A stretch of 64,000 nucleotides of DNA from Frankia casuarinae (GTDB lineage: Bacteria > Actinomycetota > Actinomycetes > Frankiales > Frankiaceae): positions 310,001-374,000 of the forward strand of contig NC_007777.1 of NCBI RefSeq assembly GCF_000013345.1, written 5' to 3'. Positions within the stretch are counted from its first letter, which is position 1; every line of letters begins with the position of its first letter. Under the pieces are notes generated by a model. The model was not told the DNA's origin, searched no databases, and saw only the letters and a program-made list of their open reading frames with translations. Below, one piece after another: positions 16,089 through 24,094 of the stretch. Position numbers and translations under genes: made by a program.

Positions 16089-16580
16089 TCAGCCACGTGC
16101 GTCATCGAGGATCTCCCCCGCCCCGGCCCGTTCGCTGAGCGCGCTGATCACATCGCCTGGCAGCATCCCCTCCTCGCCGATCAGTTCCAACAACGCCTCC
16201 GCGGGGGTGCCCAGATCGCCGAGTAGATCGAGATCGCCCACGGGGGCGGCATGGGTGACGGCGGACGCGTCATCCTCGTCGTCCGGGGTGGTCAGCCCCG
16301 CCATCGAGGGCAGCGCGTCGGCGAACAGGCGTTCGGCGAGGTCGGAGGTCACCAGGACCCGGCGATCGGAGAGGAAGACCTGCGGATCCGGGTCGTCGGG
16401 ACACACCCGGACCACCGCGAGGTACTCGTCGTCCTCCTCGAGGAAGGCGACGACGGGGCCATCACCCAGATCCCGCATCATGTCGGTGAGGGCGTCGAGG
16501 TCGTCGACGTCGGCCGGGTCGAGATCGTGCACCGACCAGTGGCCGTGTACCCGCGCGATCGCGATTGCCTTCGTGGTCAC
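16089..16580 (-). CDS. tRNA adenosine deaminase-associated protein
   Basis: 163 residues from GTG 16580. It matches the actinobacterial family that precedes tadA: an acidic protein with ALTDMMRDLGDGPVVAFLEE, EYLAVVRVCPDDPDPQVFLS and RRVLVTSDLAERLFAD, followed by an Asp/Glu-rich linker and a short helical C-terminus. No catalytic residues are known. Genomic pairing with tadA suggests an accessory role. The 3' end is 42 bases from tadA. Confidence 0.88.
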   Translation of the reverse strand: MTTKAIAIARVHGHWSVHDLDPADVDDLDALTDMMRDLGDGPVVAFLEEDDEYLAVVRVCPDDPDPQVFLSDRRVLVTSDLAERLFADALPSMAGLTTPDDEDDASAVTHAAPVGDLDLLGDLGTPAEALLELIGEEGMLPGDVISALSERAGAGEILDDARG

Positions 16581-17000
16581 TGTGCGCCCTCACGTCCCTT
16601 CTGCAACCGCGCGGCGGACCCGGGCCGGCCGTGCCGGTCCGGGATGCCCGCCCGGCGCGGCCCCCGGTGGCCAAACCGGCGCACCCGCGCCGACCAGCCG
16701 TGTTCCGCCTGTGATTCTCACCTGTGGGGGCGGCCGTGGGTATTCCGGTTCACCCTGTCAGGTGAGTTCTACCGCGATGCCGCGTCGATTCCGCGACGGT
16801 GGTCCGGTCGACACCTTCCCCAACGGACTATGGGTAACGCCAGCTCACGTGAGGTAATGTCCGGGCTGGAACAAACCCCCGTCCGGGGGCGCTACCGGGT
16901 GGTACCGGGCCGATGACCGGGGACTGGACCGGGATCTATCGGAACAGAAGACGGGGCGGGCTTCGCCGCCCGGTGCCGTCGTGGCACTGTAGAAACCGCG
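16581..17000. promoter_or_regulatory. Divergent promoter region between the tadA partner and murT
   Basis: No gene is seen. It contains CTCACCTG (16717-16724) with its inverse CAGGTGAG (16759-16766), and a perfect palindrome CTCACGTGAG at 16844-16853. These may be regulator sites, or hairpins in the murT leader. Promoter elements could not be assigned with confidence. Confidence 0.35.
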
Positions 17001-18251
17001 ATGACGACATCAATCCCCCGCCGGTTCACCGCCAGGACCCAGGCCGCGCTCGCCGTTGAACGCCTGGCGGCCGAGGCGTCACGCCGGCTCGGCCGTGGTT
17101 CCGGCGAGATGATCGGTGGCAAGCTCGCGCTGCGGGTATCCCCGGCGGCGCTCGCCGAGGTCGGCTCCCACCGGATGACCGCCTGCGTGTCGGGCACCAA
17201 CGGCAAGACCACCACCACGAGGCTGCTTGCCCGGGCCCTGGGCACCCTGGGGCCGGTCAAGTCGAACAGCGGCGGGGCGAACATGGCGCCCGGGGTGCTG
17301 GCCGCGCTGTCCCGGCCGCCGTTTGACGCGGCGGCGGCTCTCGAGGTGGACGAGATCTGGCTGCCGAAGGTGGCCAGGGAGATCTCGCCGCGGGTGGTCC
17401 TGCTGCTGAACATCAGCCGTGACCAGCTCGACCGGTCCAACGAGACGCGGCGCATCGCCGCCATGTGGCGCGAGCTCGGCTCGGAGCTGCGCGACACGAC
17501 GGTGGTCGCGAACGTCGATGATCCCCTGGTGGCCTGGGCGGCGGCGGGCTGGCACCGGCAGGTCTGGGTGTCGGCGGGGCAGAACTGGACGGCGGACGCG
17601 ATGGTCTGCCCGCAGTGCGCCCGGCTGCTACACCGCAACAGCAGCGGCTGGTGGTCCGAGTGCGGGCTGGCCAGGCCCGAGCCGATCGTCGCGGTCACCG
17701 GCTCCCGGGAACTACTCTGGTACGGCCGCACCATCGAGGCCCGGCTCGATCTGCCCGGACGGGTGAACCTCGGCAACGCGGCGATGGCCGCCGCCGCGGC
17801 CCGGGAGTTCGGCGTCGAGATCGAGGATGCGCTTGCGGCCATGACCGGCCTGGGCGATGTGCAGGGTCGCTATCAGGAGGTGGCGCTCGGCGAGGAGGGC
17901 CATCGAGGCCGGCTGCTGCTGGCGAAGAACCCCGCTGGCTGGGTGGAGATGATGGAGCTGTTGGCGGACGCGCCGCCGCGGCCTGTCGTCATCGACTTCA
18001 ACTCCCAGACCGCTGACGGGCGGGATCCGTCCTGGATCTGGGACGTGCCGTTCGAACGGCTCGCCGGCCGGCAGGTGCTGGTCACCGGGGAGCGCAAGGA
18101 GGACATGAGCGTGCGGCTGGCCTATGCGGAGGTGCCGCACAGCGTGTATGCCAGTGCGCGGGACGCGGCCCTGGCCGCCAACGAGAAGGTGGTCGACGTC
18201 GTCGCCAACTACACGGCGTTCCGCGATCTGCTGGTGAGGTCCACGCAGTGA
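17001..18251 (+). CDS. murT: Lipid II isoglutaminyl synthase, Mur ligase-like subunit
   Basis: 416 residues. Together with GatD it amidates the D-Glu alpha-carboxylate of lipid II stem peptides in the cytoplasm. The Mur ligase P-loop GTNGKTTTTR is at 65-74, with LLNISRDQLDR downstream. A zinc-ribbon insert begins MVCPQCARLLHRNS. Its second half, WWSECGLARPE, shows one cysteine where the family usually has two. The C-terminal DUF1727 domain (VVIDFNSQTADGRDPSWIWD) docks GatD. It is followed by gatD on the same strand, as usual. Confidence 0.94.
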   Translation: MTTSIPRRFTARTQAALAVERLAAEASRRLGRGSGEMIGGKLALRVSPAALAEVGSHRMTACVSGTNGKTTTTRLLARALGTLGPVKSNSGGANMAPGVLAALSRPPFDAAAALEVDEIWLPKVAREISPRVVLLLNISRDQLDRSNETRRIAAMWRELGSELRDTTVVANVDDPLVAWAAAGWHRQVWVSAGQNWTADAMVCPQCARLLHRNSSGWWSECGLARPEPIVAVTGSRELLWYGRTIEARLDLPGRVNLGNAAMAAAAAREFGVEIEDALAAMTGLGDVQGRYQEVALGEEGHRGRLLLAKNPAGWVEMMELLADAPPRPVVIDFNSQTADGRDPSWIWDVPFERLAGRQVLVTGERKEDMSVRLAYAEVPHSVYASARDAALAANEKVVDVVANYTAFRDLLVRSTQ

Positions 18252-18318
18252 GGTTGTGCGCGTGGCTAGGTTGTGCACGCGGCGAGGTTGTGCACGCAGT
18301 GAGGTTGTGCGCGAGATG
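18251..18318. repeat. Four 17-base tandem repeats between murT and gatD
   Basis: Units starting at 18251, 18268, 18285 and 18302 share AGGTTGTGC(G/A)CG. The first overlaps the murT stop codon. The array occupies almost the whole 81-base intergenic space and ends just before the gatD ribosome site. Confidence 0.85.
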
Positions 18319-18332
18319 AGGGGATCCACGCG

Positions 18333-19076
18333 ATGACGGGCGGCTCTGCGACCAGGATCGCGCTGATCTACCCCGAGCTGCTTGGTACCTACGGCGACGG
18401 CGGTAACGCGATCGTGCTGTCCCAGCGCCTGCGCTGGCGTGGTTTGCCGGTCGAGGTGGTGAACGTTCCCGCGGGGTCGGCGGTGCCCGAGAGCTGTGAT
18501 ATCTACCTGCTCGGCGGCGGCGAGGACGCACCGCAGGTCCTCGCCGCGGACGGCATCCGGCAGAACCGGGCGATCCGGCGAGCGGTGAGCTCGGGAGCGG
18601 CGGTGCTCGCCGTGTGCGCCGGCTACCAGGTGATCGGCGCGACCTTCCCATCCGGTGGGGAGATCCACGAGGGGCTGAATCTCGTCGACGTGGAGACCCG
18701 TCGCTCCTTCGGCCCGTCGGACGCGCCGCCGGCGCGTGCGGTCGGGGACATCGTGGTGGAACCGGACGCACGGCTCGGCCTGCCCACCCTGTACGGGTAT
18801 GAGAATCACGCCGGGCGGACGAGGCGGTTGCCCGGCGCGAGCGGCATCCCGCTCGGTACGGTCCGGCTCGGGATCGGTGACGGTGACGGCGGAACGGACG
18901 GCATCGTGGATGGCCGGGTCATCGGCACCTACCTGCACGGGCCGGTGCTCGCGCAGAATCCCGCCCTCGCCGATCTCCTGCTGAGCTGGGTCCATGGTCC
19001 GCTGCCGCCGTTGGACGCGCCCCGCGAGGTGGAGGTGCTGCGCCAGGCCCGGCGCCGCGCGTTGGCCGTCACCTGA
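18333..19076 (+). CDS. gatD: Lipid II isoglutaminyl synthase, glutamine amidotransferase subunit
   Basis: 247 residues from ATG 18333. It is a class I glutaminase (CobB/CobQ-like) that supplies ammonia to MurT. The nucleophile is in AVLAVCAGYQVIG (Cys near 94), with LYGYENHAGRTRRLPGA and the catalytic His in GTYLHGPVLAQNP (about 195). DIYLLGGGEDAPQ is the typical N-terminal loop. Co-directional and adjacent to murT, so an operon is expected despite the repeat-filled spacer. Confidence 0.95.
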   Translation: MTGGSATRIALIYPELLGTYGDGGNAIVLSQRLRWRGLPVEVVNVPAGSAVPESCDIYLLGGGEDAPQVLAADGIRQNRAIRRAVSSGAAVLAVCAGYQVIGATFPSGGEIHEGLNLVDVETRRSFGPSDAPPARAVGDIVVEPDARLGLPTLYGYENHAGRTRRLPGASGIPLGTVRLGIGDGDGGTDGIVDGRVIGTYLHGPVLAQNPALADLLLSWVHGPLPPLDAPREVEVLRQARRRALAVT

Positions 19077-19212
19077 CGCGTCCCCTGGCTTTTTTTGGGG
19101 GGACAAGTGGGGGGACAAGGCGGACAGGCCCCGGTCTGACCCCGGTCTTGTCGTCATCTGCTGCCAGGTTTGCGGCGTTTCCCGGCCAGCGGTGTGGTTC
19201 GGTTGGACCGTG

Positions 19213-19860
19213 GTGTCGAATCCCCTCGCCGGATGGTGGGGCAAAAACAAGAGAACCGTGCTCATCGTCGGTGTCGTGATCGTGGTCGTCTGGGGCTACC
19301 TCGGGACCCGTGACCGCCCGAAGACCCAGCGGGTCAGCCTGCCCGGCGACTACGCGTCGGCGGGCCGCGAGCTGCTCGTCCAGGCCCCGTCCGATCCCGC
19401 CAACCCGCTTCCGCTGGTGTTGATCCTGCACGACGACAACGCGGACGCGAAGTCACTTGACCGGCAGAGTGACGCCGGCAAGCTCGCGAACTCCCGCGAC
19501 TTCGCGGTGGCCTTCCCGGAAGCCGTGGGCGGCACGTGGCGGATCGACGGACCCGAGGGGGCCGACGTGCGCTATCTGCGCGACGTGGTCCGCTTCGTCT
19601 CCACGAAACGGACCAAGGTGGATCCGAACCGGGTCTACGTGTGGGGGATCGGCGAGGGTGCCCGGCTGGCCCTGACCGCCGCCTGCGCCCCGGGTAAGCC
19701 GGAGTTCGCCGCGGTCGGCGTCGTCGGGCAGTTCGACCCGGAGCCCGGGCCGACCTGCCAGGACCGTGTCCCGGAGGGCCGGGCCCCGGAGGCCTCCTGG
19801 GACCGGAAGGTCAGCGAGACCCTGTGGAAGTTCTCGTCTGGTCACCGGCTGGGGGCCTGA
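19213..19860 (+). CDS. Membrane-anchored esterase homologue (PHB depolymerase/LpqC-like) with altered nucleophile motif
   Basis: About 215 residues from GTG 19213 (GTG 19192 also possible; neither has a clear ribosome site). The N-terminus has a basic patch and a membrane anchor (KNKRTVLIVGVVIVVVWGYL). The body follows the esterase fold of the LpqC/PHB-depolymerase type: LPLVLILHDDN, FAVAFPEAVGGTWRID, VDPNRVYVWGIGEGARLALT. The nucleophile elbow, normally G-x-S-x-G, reads GIGEG without serine. The sequence also ends soon after the elbow and lacks a clear catalytic His. It is probably a non-catalytic binding protein or a decaying gene. Confidence 0.6.
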   Translation: MSNPLAGWWGKNKRTVLIVGVVIVVVWGYLGTRDRPKTQRVSLPGDYASAGRELLVQAPSDPANPLPLVLILHDDNADAKSLDRQSDAGKLANSRDFAVAFPEAVGGTWRIDGPEGADVRYLRDVVRFVSTKRTKVDPNRVYVWGIGEGARLALTAACAPGKPEFAAVGVVGQFDPEPGPTCQDRVPEGRAPEASWDRKVSETLWKFSSGHRLGA

Positions 19861-19920
19861 CCGCGGCGCCCGCGAGCGGGCCGGGCGGTTTCCGCACCGG
19901 GCAGAGACCGAGGGCTGAAG

Positions 19921-19961
19921 TCCGCCGATGCCGCCGGGAGGGGGGTAGCGGCATCGGCGGA
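19921..19961. repeat. G-loop hairpin 1 (13-base stem)
   Basis: TCCGCCGATGCCG (19921-19933) and CGGCATCGGCGGA (19949-19961) are perfectly complementary. The 15-base loop contains GGGAGGGGGG. Confidence 0.9.
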
Positions 19962-19984
19962 CCTGGTCGGCCGGGGCCCGAGGC

Positions 19985-20035
19985 CCGCCGGCCTTCCCGT
20001 GCGGATGGGGGGGGAATCCGAGGGAAGGCCGGCGG
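19985..20035. repeat. G-loop hairpin 2 (14-base stem plus inner 5-base stem)
   Basis: CCGCCGGCCTTCCC (19985-19998) pairs perfectly with GGGAAGGCCGGCGG (20022-20035). Inside the loop CGGAT (20002-20006) pairs with ATCCG (20016-20020), enclosing a run of eight G and one A. Confidence 0.9.
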
Positions 20036-20044
20036 AATCGGGGG

Positions 20045-20103
20045 CCTTCCGGCCGGACGGACGTCAGATGGGGGGGAGATCTGACGTCCGTCCCACCGGA
20101 AGG
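20045..20103. repeat. G-loop hairpin 3 (15-base stem extended by 8)
   Basis: GGACGGACGTCAGAT (20055-20069) pairs perfectly with ATCTGACGTCCGTCC (20079-20093) around the loop GGGGGGGAG. The helix extends past a 2x2 mismatch by CCTTCCGG/CCGGAAGG (20045-20052/20096-20103). Confidence 0.92.
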
Positions 20104-20379
20104 AGGGCCCGTCCGGAGAGCTGGAAAGGAACCACATAGGCGGGTTGTCGGGCGGTGACAGGGCCCGCTTGCTGGTCTGTCCGCGGCTTCGCCGGTGGGT
20201 GGGAGTCCCGGGTCCGGCTTCCACGGCTTCGGGTCGGCGCCTGGAGAGGGGCTCGGTAGCCGGCCGCTCGTGGACTGGCAGGGCTCGTGTGGTCCGCGCC
20301 CCAGCCGCGAAGGCGATCCACCGGAGCCGGGTGAGCCGTTGCGTCGGCATGAGGGCGGTGCGCCGGCTCCGACCGGCCG
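20104..20379. other. Gene-free stretch after the hairpin array
   Basis: Between the third hairpin and the stop of the NlpC/P60 gene. I see no frame with credible coding features, no T-rich terminator and no repeat in it. Confidence 0.4.
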
Positions 20380-21486
20380 CTAGAGGATCCGACCGACGTA
20401 GTAGGAGGTGGTATAGATCTTCTTGAGCGACACGACGTCGCCGGTGTGCGGCGCCGCCCACATCATGCCGTCGCCCGCGTAGATGCCGACGTGGTAAATG
20501 TTCCCGGGTGTCCCGAAGAAGATCAGGTCGCCGGGCTGTTTGTTGTACTGCGACACCCGGGTGGCGGCGGCGAACTGGGCGTCGGTCGTCCGCGGCACGC
20601 TCCTGCCGAGCTGCTTGAAGATGTACTGGATGAGGCCGGAGCAGTCGAACGAGCTCGGGCCCTCCGCACCGTAGACGTAGGGCTTGCCGGCCTGCAGGGA
20701 GGCCAGGTAGACGGCCTTCTCCCCGAGGGAGCTCGACGGGACCGGAACCGACGCCTGGTCCGCGGCGTCCCCTGTCGTGAGGAGATCCGACCAGGCGGCG
20801 TTGCGGACGAGCCGGGGGGTGGGCGCCGGCCGTACGCGCAGGGTGGCGTCGTTCGCCGAGCGGGCGGACTGCAGGGCGTCCGTGCCGTCGAAGACCGCGG
20901 TGACATTCGTGGTGGTGAGCACCCGGGCCGTGTAGGAGGCGTAGCCCTGGGCGTTGGTGTAAAGGTGCTTGAAGGTGGCCCACCCGGTGGGGAGCTTCAC
21001 CTGCACCTTGACCAGCTGGTTCGCCAGCGGTTCGTGGGTCTGCTCGTTGTAGAGCGAGAAGCCGATGTCGATCGGCTGGTCCGCGCTGACGCTCACGTCG
21101 GGGTTGGTCACCCGGAGACCGACCTGAACCTTGCCGGCCAGGGGCGGGGCGTCGACACCGCCCGTCGAGCCGAGCAGGGAGGTGGAGCCGTGGGTGCTGA
21201 CCGCCGCGGCGGCGATGCTGCCCCCCAGGGCGGCCTGGGAGCCGATCTGCGCGGCGAGGGTGATCGGAGCGGTGTTCGGCTGCTCGTCCTTCGCGGCGTC
21301 GGCGTTGATGTCGGTGGCGCAGCCGGCGAGAGCCACTCCGGAGACCGCGACGGTCCCGGTGGTCACGGCGGCGAAGGCGCGGGCCCGGGCCCGGCTGCGG
21401 GCGGCCGGGGGCGCGGAGGGTGCGCGGTGACGGCCGCGACCGGCGCCTCGCGTTTCTTCGTCGAGCTGCACGCTTTGCGCGGACAA
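20380..21486 (-). CDS. NlpC/P60 family peptidoglycan endopeptidase, putative lipoprotein
   Basis: 368 residues from TTG 21486 (GGAAGGAA upstream). After a charged N-region there is a hydrophobic segment ending VSGVALAGC, a lipobox-like site, so the protein is likely tethered outside the membrane. The middle (about 120-230) is an Ig-like bacterial domain (VSVSADQPIDIGFSLYNEQT). The C-terminal C40 peptidase shows SFDCSGLIQYIF (catalytic Cys), IYHVGIYAGDG (His) and the final His-type residue region. It cleaves stem peptides of cell-wall peptidoglycan. It is preceded by a c-di-AMP riboswitch, the known control for such actinobacterial hydrolases. Confidence 0.93.
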   Translation of the reverse strand: MSAQSVQLDEETRGAGRGRHRAPSAPPAARSRARARAFAAVTTGTVAVSGVALAGCATDINADAAKDEQPNTAPITLAAQIGSQAALGGSIAAAAVSTHGSTSLLGSTGGVDAPPLAGKVQVGLRVTNPDVSVSADQPIDIGFSLYNEQTHEPLANQLVKVQVKLPTGWATFKHLYTNAQGYASYTARVLTTTNVTAVFDGTDALQSARSANDATLRVRPAPTPRLVRNAAWSDLLTTGDAADQASVPVPSSSLGEKAVYLASLQAGKPYVYGAEGPSSFDCSGLIQYIFKQLGRSVPRTTDAQFAAATRVSQYNKQPGDLIFFGTPGNIYHVGIYAGDGMMWAAPHTGDVVSLKKIYTTSYYVGRIL

Positions 21487-21496
21487 CGGTGTATTC

Positions 21497-21640
21497 CTTC
21501 CCGTGCGCCTGCGAAGTGAGCTGTCGGGTTCGGGCTGGGCTGCCCGGCTCTCGCGTGACCTTCACGCGTCGAGCTTCACCCCTAGGTCGACACCGCGGAT
21601 CGGCGCCGGCCGGTGGAGGTGGGTCCCCCGCTCCTGCCCC
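21497..21640 (-). promoter_or_regulatory. c-di-AMP (ydaO/yuaA-type) riboswitch
   Basis: Read on the minus strand the leader shows the conserved ydaO blocks in order: GCGGGGGACCCACC, CTAGGGGTGAAGCTCGACG, and GCCCGAACCCGACAGCTCAC followed by TTCGCAGGCGCACGGGAAGG. It ends about 10 bases before the TTG start. In actinobacteria this riboswitch class sits before NlpC/P60 and resuscitation-factor genes and shuts expression when c-di-AMP is high. Exact ends are estimated. Confidence 0.88.
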
Positions 21641-21645
21641 TGATG

Positions 21646-22009
21646 ACGACTCGGAGGGGACACCGGGGCCGGGGGCAGGACTCGGCGTTCGGCCCGGTGT
21701 TGTCGTGACGTCGGCGTGAGACTAGTCCACTTGGATGGGGTGGGTAAACACTAGTCCTTCCCAACTACAGCGAGTGCGCGTTGAAGTTCCCGTCGCGCGG
21801 CGTCGGCGGCCCGCGCGGTCGGCCGGGCTGACCGGGCGGCCCTAAGGCCCTTCGCGCCCCGTTTGTCCTGCTGGTTTTTCGTTGCGTGTGGGGTCCGCGG
21901 CGGCGGCCGGTCCGGGTGAGAGGCGGGCGGGCGGGTAGCCCTCCCGCGGCCCGTGGGCGATTTTGACTACTTAAAGTAGTCGACGGGTGAGGCCGGGTGT
22001 GCACCCCCC
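21646..22009. promoter_or_regulatory. Intergenic region with ACTAGTCC pair and TAAGTAGTC palindrome
   Basis: No credible gene. ACTAGTCC occurs twice (21721-21728 and 21750-21757). GACTACTT-A-AAGTAGTC at 21965-21981 is a perfect 8-base inverted repeat in a locally A+T-rich spot, just beyond the 3' end of the coiled-coil gene. It could be an operator or a weak terminator. The riboswitch promoter should lie in its left part. Confidence 0.35.
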
Positions 22010-22396
22010 TCAGCGGGACCGGGAGCCGCGGCGGGTGAGGAATCCCGCCGCATCGAGCACTTGGAGCTCGACCGCGAGCTCGTGGACCTCACGGGGCAGC
22101 GAGCGGTGGTGCGCCAGCGCCTCGACCGCGGCGCGGGCGTGGTCGGCGAGCTCGTCGAGGGCGTGCTGGCGCTGGCGCATCCGAGCCCGCTCCTCCTGGA
22201 TGGTCCGGACCGTGTCCTCCTGCCACCGGCGGGTCCGGATGAGATGCTCGCTGGCGTCGGCGGCCTGCCGCTCGGCATCCTCCAGCCGGTTGAGGAGCGC
22301 GTCGAGGGCCTCCAGCCGGCCGGCGAGCTCCGCGATGAGATCGCCCCGATCGGGCAGGATGGCCGTTTTACGACTCTTGGGGTCAGGCGAGGTCAT
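22010..22396 (-). CDS. Coiled-coil protein of unknown function
   Basis: 128 residues from ATG 22396 (GGGGGA six bases upstream). After a short basic start it is almost entirely charged helix with heptads (LIAELAGRLEALDALLNRLE, DAERQAADASEHLIRTRRWQ, ERARMRQRQHALDELADHAR). It ends in a basic GSRSR. No family is recognised. A coiled-coil scaffold is as much as can be said. Confidence 0.55.
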   Translation of the reverse strand: MTSPDPKSRKTAILPDRGDLIAELAGRLEALDALLNRLEDAERQAADASEHLIRTRRWQEDTVRTIQEERARMRQRQHALDELADHARAAVEALAHHRSLPREVHELAVELQVLDAAGFLTRRGSRSR

Positions 22397-22610
22397 GGAG
22401 TCCCCCGAGGGGTGGGGGGTCGGCGGGGACCGCGCCGAGCGGCTGGCGCGAGACCCGGTTGCTCCGACACGGTTGGTAACGGTAACCGACGTGGCGGGCC
22501 AGGGGTAACCCATCGTACGGATACGTCGCGTCAGCCAACTTATAGTAAAAAGGGACTATGGATCTGCCGTCATTGTCGTGGTCTATGCGCGCATAGCATG
22601 CAGGTCGGTG

Positions 22611-23870
22611 TCAGAGCCAGCCGTTGCGCTTGAACGCACGGTAGAGAAACAGACAGATCGTCGTAATGACGGCCAGGACGGCCGGGTAGCCCCACGTCTG
22701 ACGAAGCTCCGGCATGTGGTCGAAGTTCATGCCGTAGATCCCGGCGACGGCGGTCGGGACGGCGCCGATCGCCACCCAGGCACTGATCCGTCGCATGTCC
22801 TCGTTCTGCGCGATCGTCACCTGCGTCAGCGTCGCCTGGAGCACGGAGGAAAGCAGCTCGTCGAAGTGAGCTATTCGCTCGCTGACCTGCTCGAGGTGGT
22901 CGGCGACGTCCCGGAAGTAACGGCGCATCGCCACGTCGACCATCGTGGGGGCGTCCATGGTGAGGGTACGCAACGGGCCCGCGAGCGGCAGCACCGCGTG
23001 CTTGAGCTCCAGAAGCTCGCGTTTCATCTGGTAGGCGCTTTCCGTCGACGGCTTCTGATCCCGATGGAAGACGCCCGTCTCGATCTGGTCGACGTCGGCC
23101 TGGATGCTTTCCACGGTGCGGACGTAGTCGTCCACAATGCTGTCGCAGATGGCGTGCAGCACGGCCGTCGGGCCGTGCCGGAGCATCTCCGGGTTGGCCT
23201 CCAGCCGGCCGCGCAGCTTCGTCATCTCCCCGTGCCTGCCGTGCCGCACGGTCACGACGAAGTCCTCGCCGAGGAAGATCATGATTTCGCCGGTGGTGAC
23301 TACCTCGGAGGTGCCCGTTACCTGGGTGTGCTCCACGTAACTGGTCGTCTTGAGCACCATGAACAGGTGGTTCTCGTATTGCTCGAGCTTGGGGCGCTGG
23401 TGGCCGGTGACCGCGTCCTCCACCGCGAGCTTGTCCAGCCTGTACTCCTCGGCGATCGCGGTGAGCTGCTCGTAGCTCGGCTCGAACAGGCCGAGCCAGG
23501 CGAACCCGTTGCGTTCGGACCGCGCCAACCGCAGCGCGTCGGCCTGGTCGATGTCCATGGTGACCCGCCGGCCATGGCTGTACACGCCGCAGGCCATGAC
23601 GCGCCCGTCCGGTGTCCGCGGTAGCTCGGAGCGGGGCGCCCCGCGTCGTTTGCGACCCACCCGGACCAGGGAGACCGGACGGGTCAGCGCGCCGGCGAGC
23701 TTATGGGCGTTGGCCGACGCCTGCTCCAGGGCGTCCCCCAGCACCTCCCGAACGGGATGCTGGCTGCCGTGGTCGCCGCCGTCCGGGCGCGCGCCATCAA
23801 CGTCGCGTCCCCGGGTCTCGCGTACCGTCTCGTCGCGTACCCTTTCGCCCGGCACCGCGTCGTCCCGCAT
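22611..23870 (-). CDS. corA: Magnesium/cobalt transporter CorA
   Basis: About 419 residues from ATG 23870, chosen because GAAGAAGG lies 6 bases upstream. ATG 23954 would add 28 residues without a ribosome site. The cytoplasmic funnel contains MKRELLELKHAVLPLAGPLR and the long stalk helix. The C-terminus has two membrane spans with the signature YGMNFDHMPEL in the loop and a basic tail FKRNGWL. It forms pentameric inner-membrane Mg2+ channels. The N-terminal 110 residues are an extra basic/acidic extension. Confidence 0.93.
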   Translation of the reverse strand: MRDDAVPGERVRDETVRETRGRDVDGARPDGGDHGSQHPVREVLGDALEQASANAHKLAGALTRPVSLVRVGRKRRGAPRSELPRTPDGRVMACGVYSHGRRVTMDIDQADALRLARSERNGFAWLGLFEPSYEQLTAIAEEYRLDKLAVEDAVTGHQRPKLEQYENHLFMVLKTTSYVEHTQVTGTSEVVTTGEIMIFLGEDFVVTVRHGRHGEMTKLRGRLEANPEMLRHGPTAVLHAICDSIVDDYVRTVESIQADVDQIETGVFHRDQKPSTESAYQMKRELLELKHAVLPLAGPLRTLTMDAPTMVDVAMRRYFRDVADHLEQVSERIAHFDELLSSVLQATLTQVTIAQNEDMRRISAWVAIGAVPTAVAGIYGMNFDHMPELRQTWGYPAVLAVITTICLFLYRAFKRNGWL

Positions 23871-24094
23871 CACTGCCTTCTTCCCTGCCGCCGATCCATG
23901 TCCAGGTCCACCTGTCGGCATCTCCCACGCCCTTCCCCGCTGGTGAACCTTCATGGTGACAAGTCGGTGCCGGCCGTCCGGAGGCGATCCGGGCTTCACC
24001 GTGGACGCGGATGCCTGGCAACTGTGCCGGCGTGGTGTGGCACGAAGGGTGAGATACACGTCCGGCGCATGGGATACGTCACAGGGAGGATCGA

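Noticed and set aside
19080-19125. Intrinsic terminator after gatD
   Set aside because: A T-run is followed by two GGGGGACAAG repeats, but I found no stable stem immediately upstream of it.
21765-22004. 79-codon minus-strand frame rich in Arg/Pro/Thr
   Set aside because: Low-complexity translation of GC-rich intergenic DNA, without a ribosome site or conserved-looking segment.
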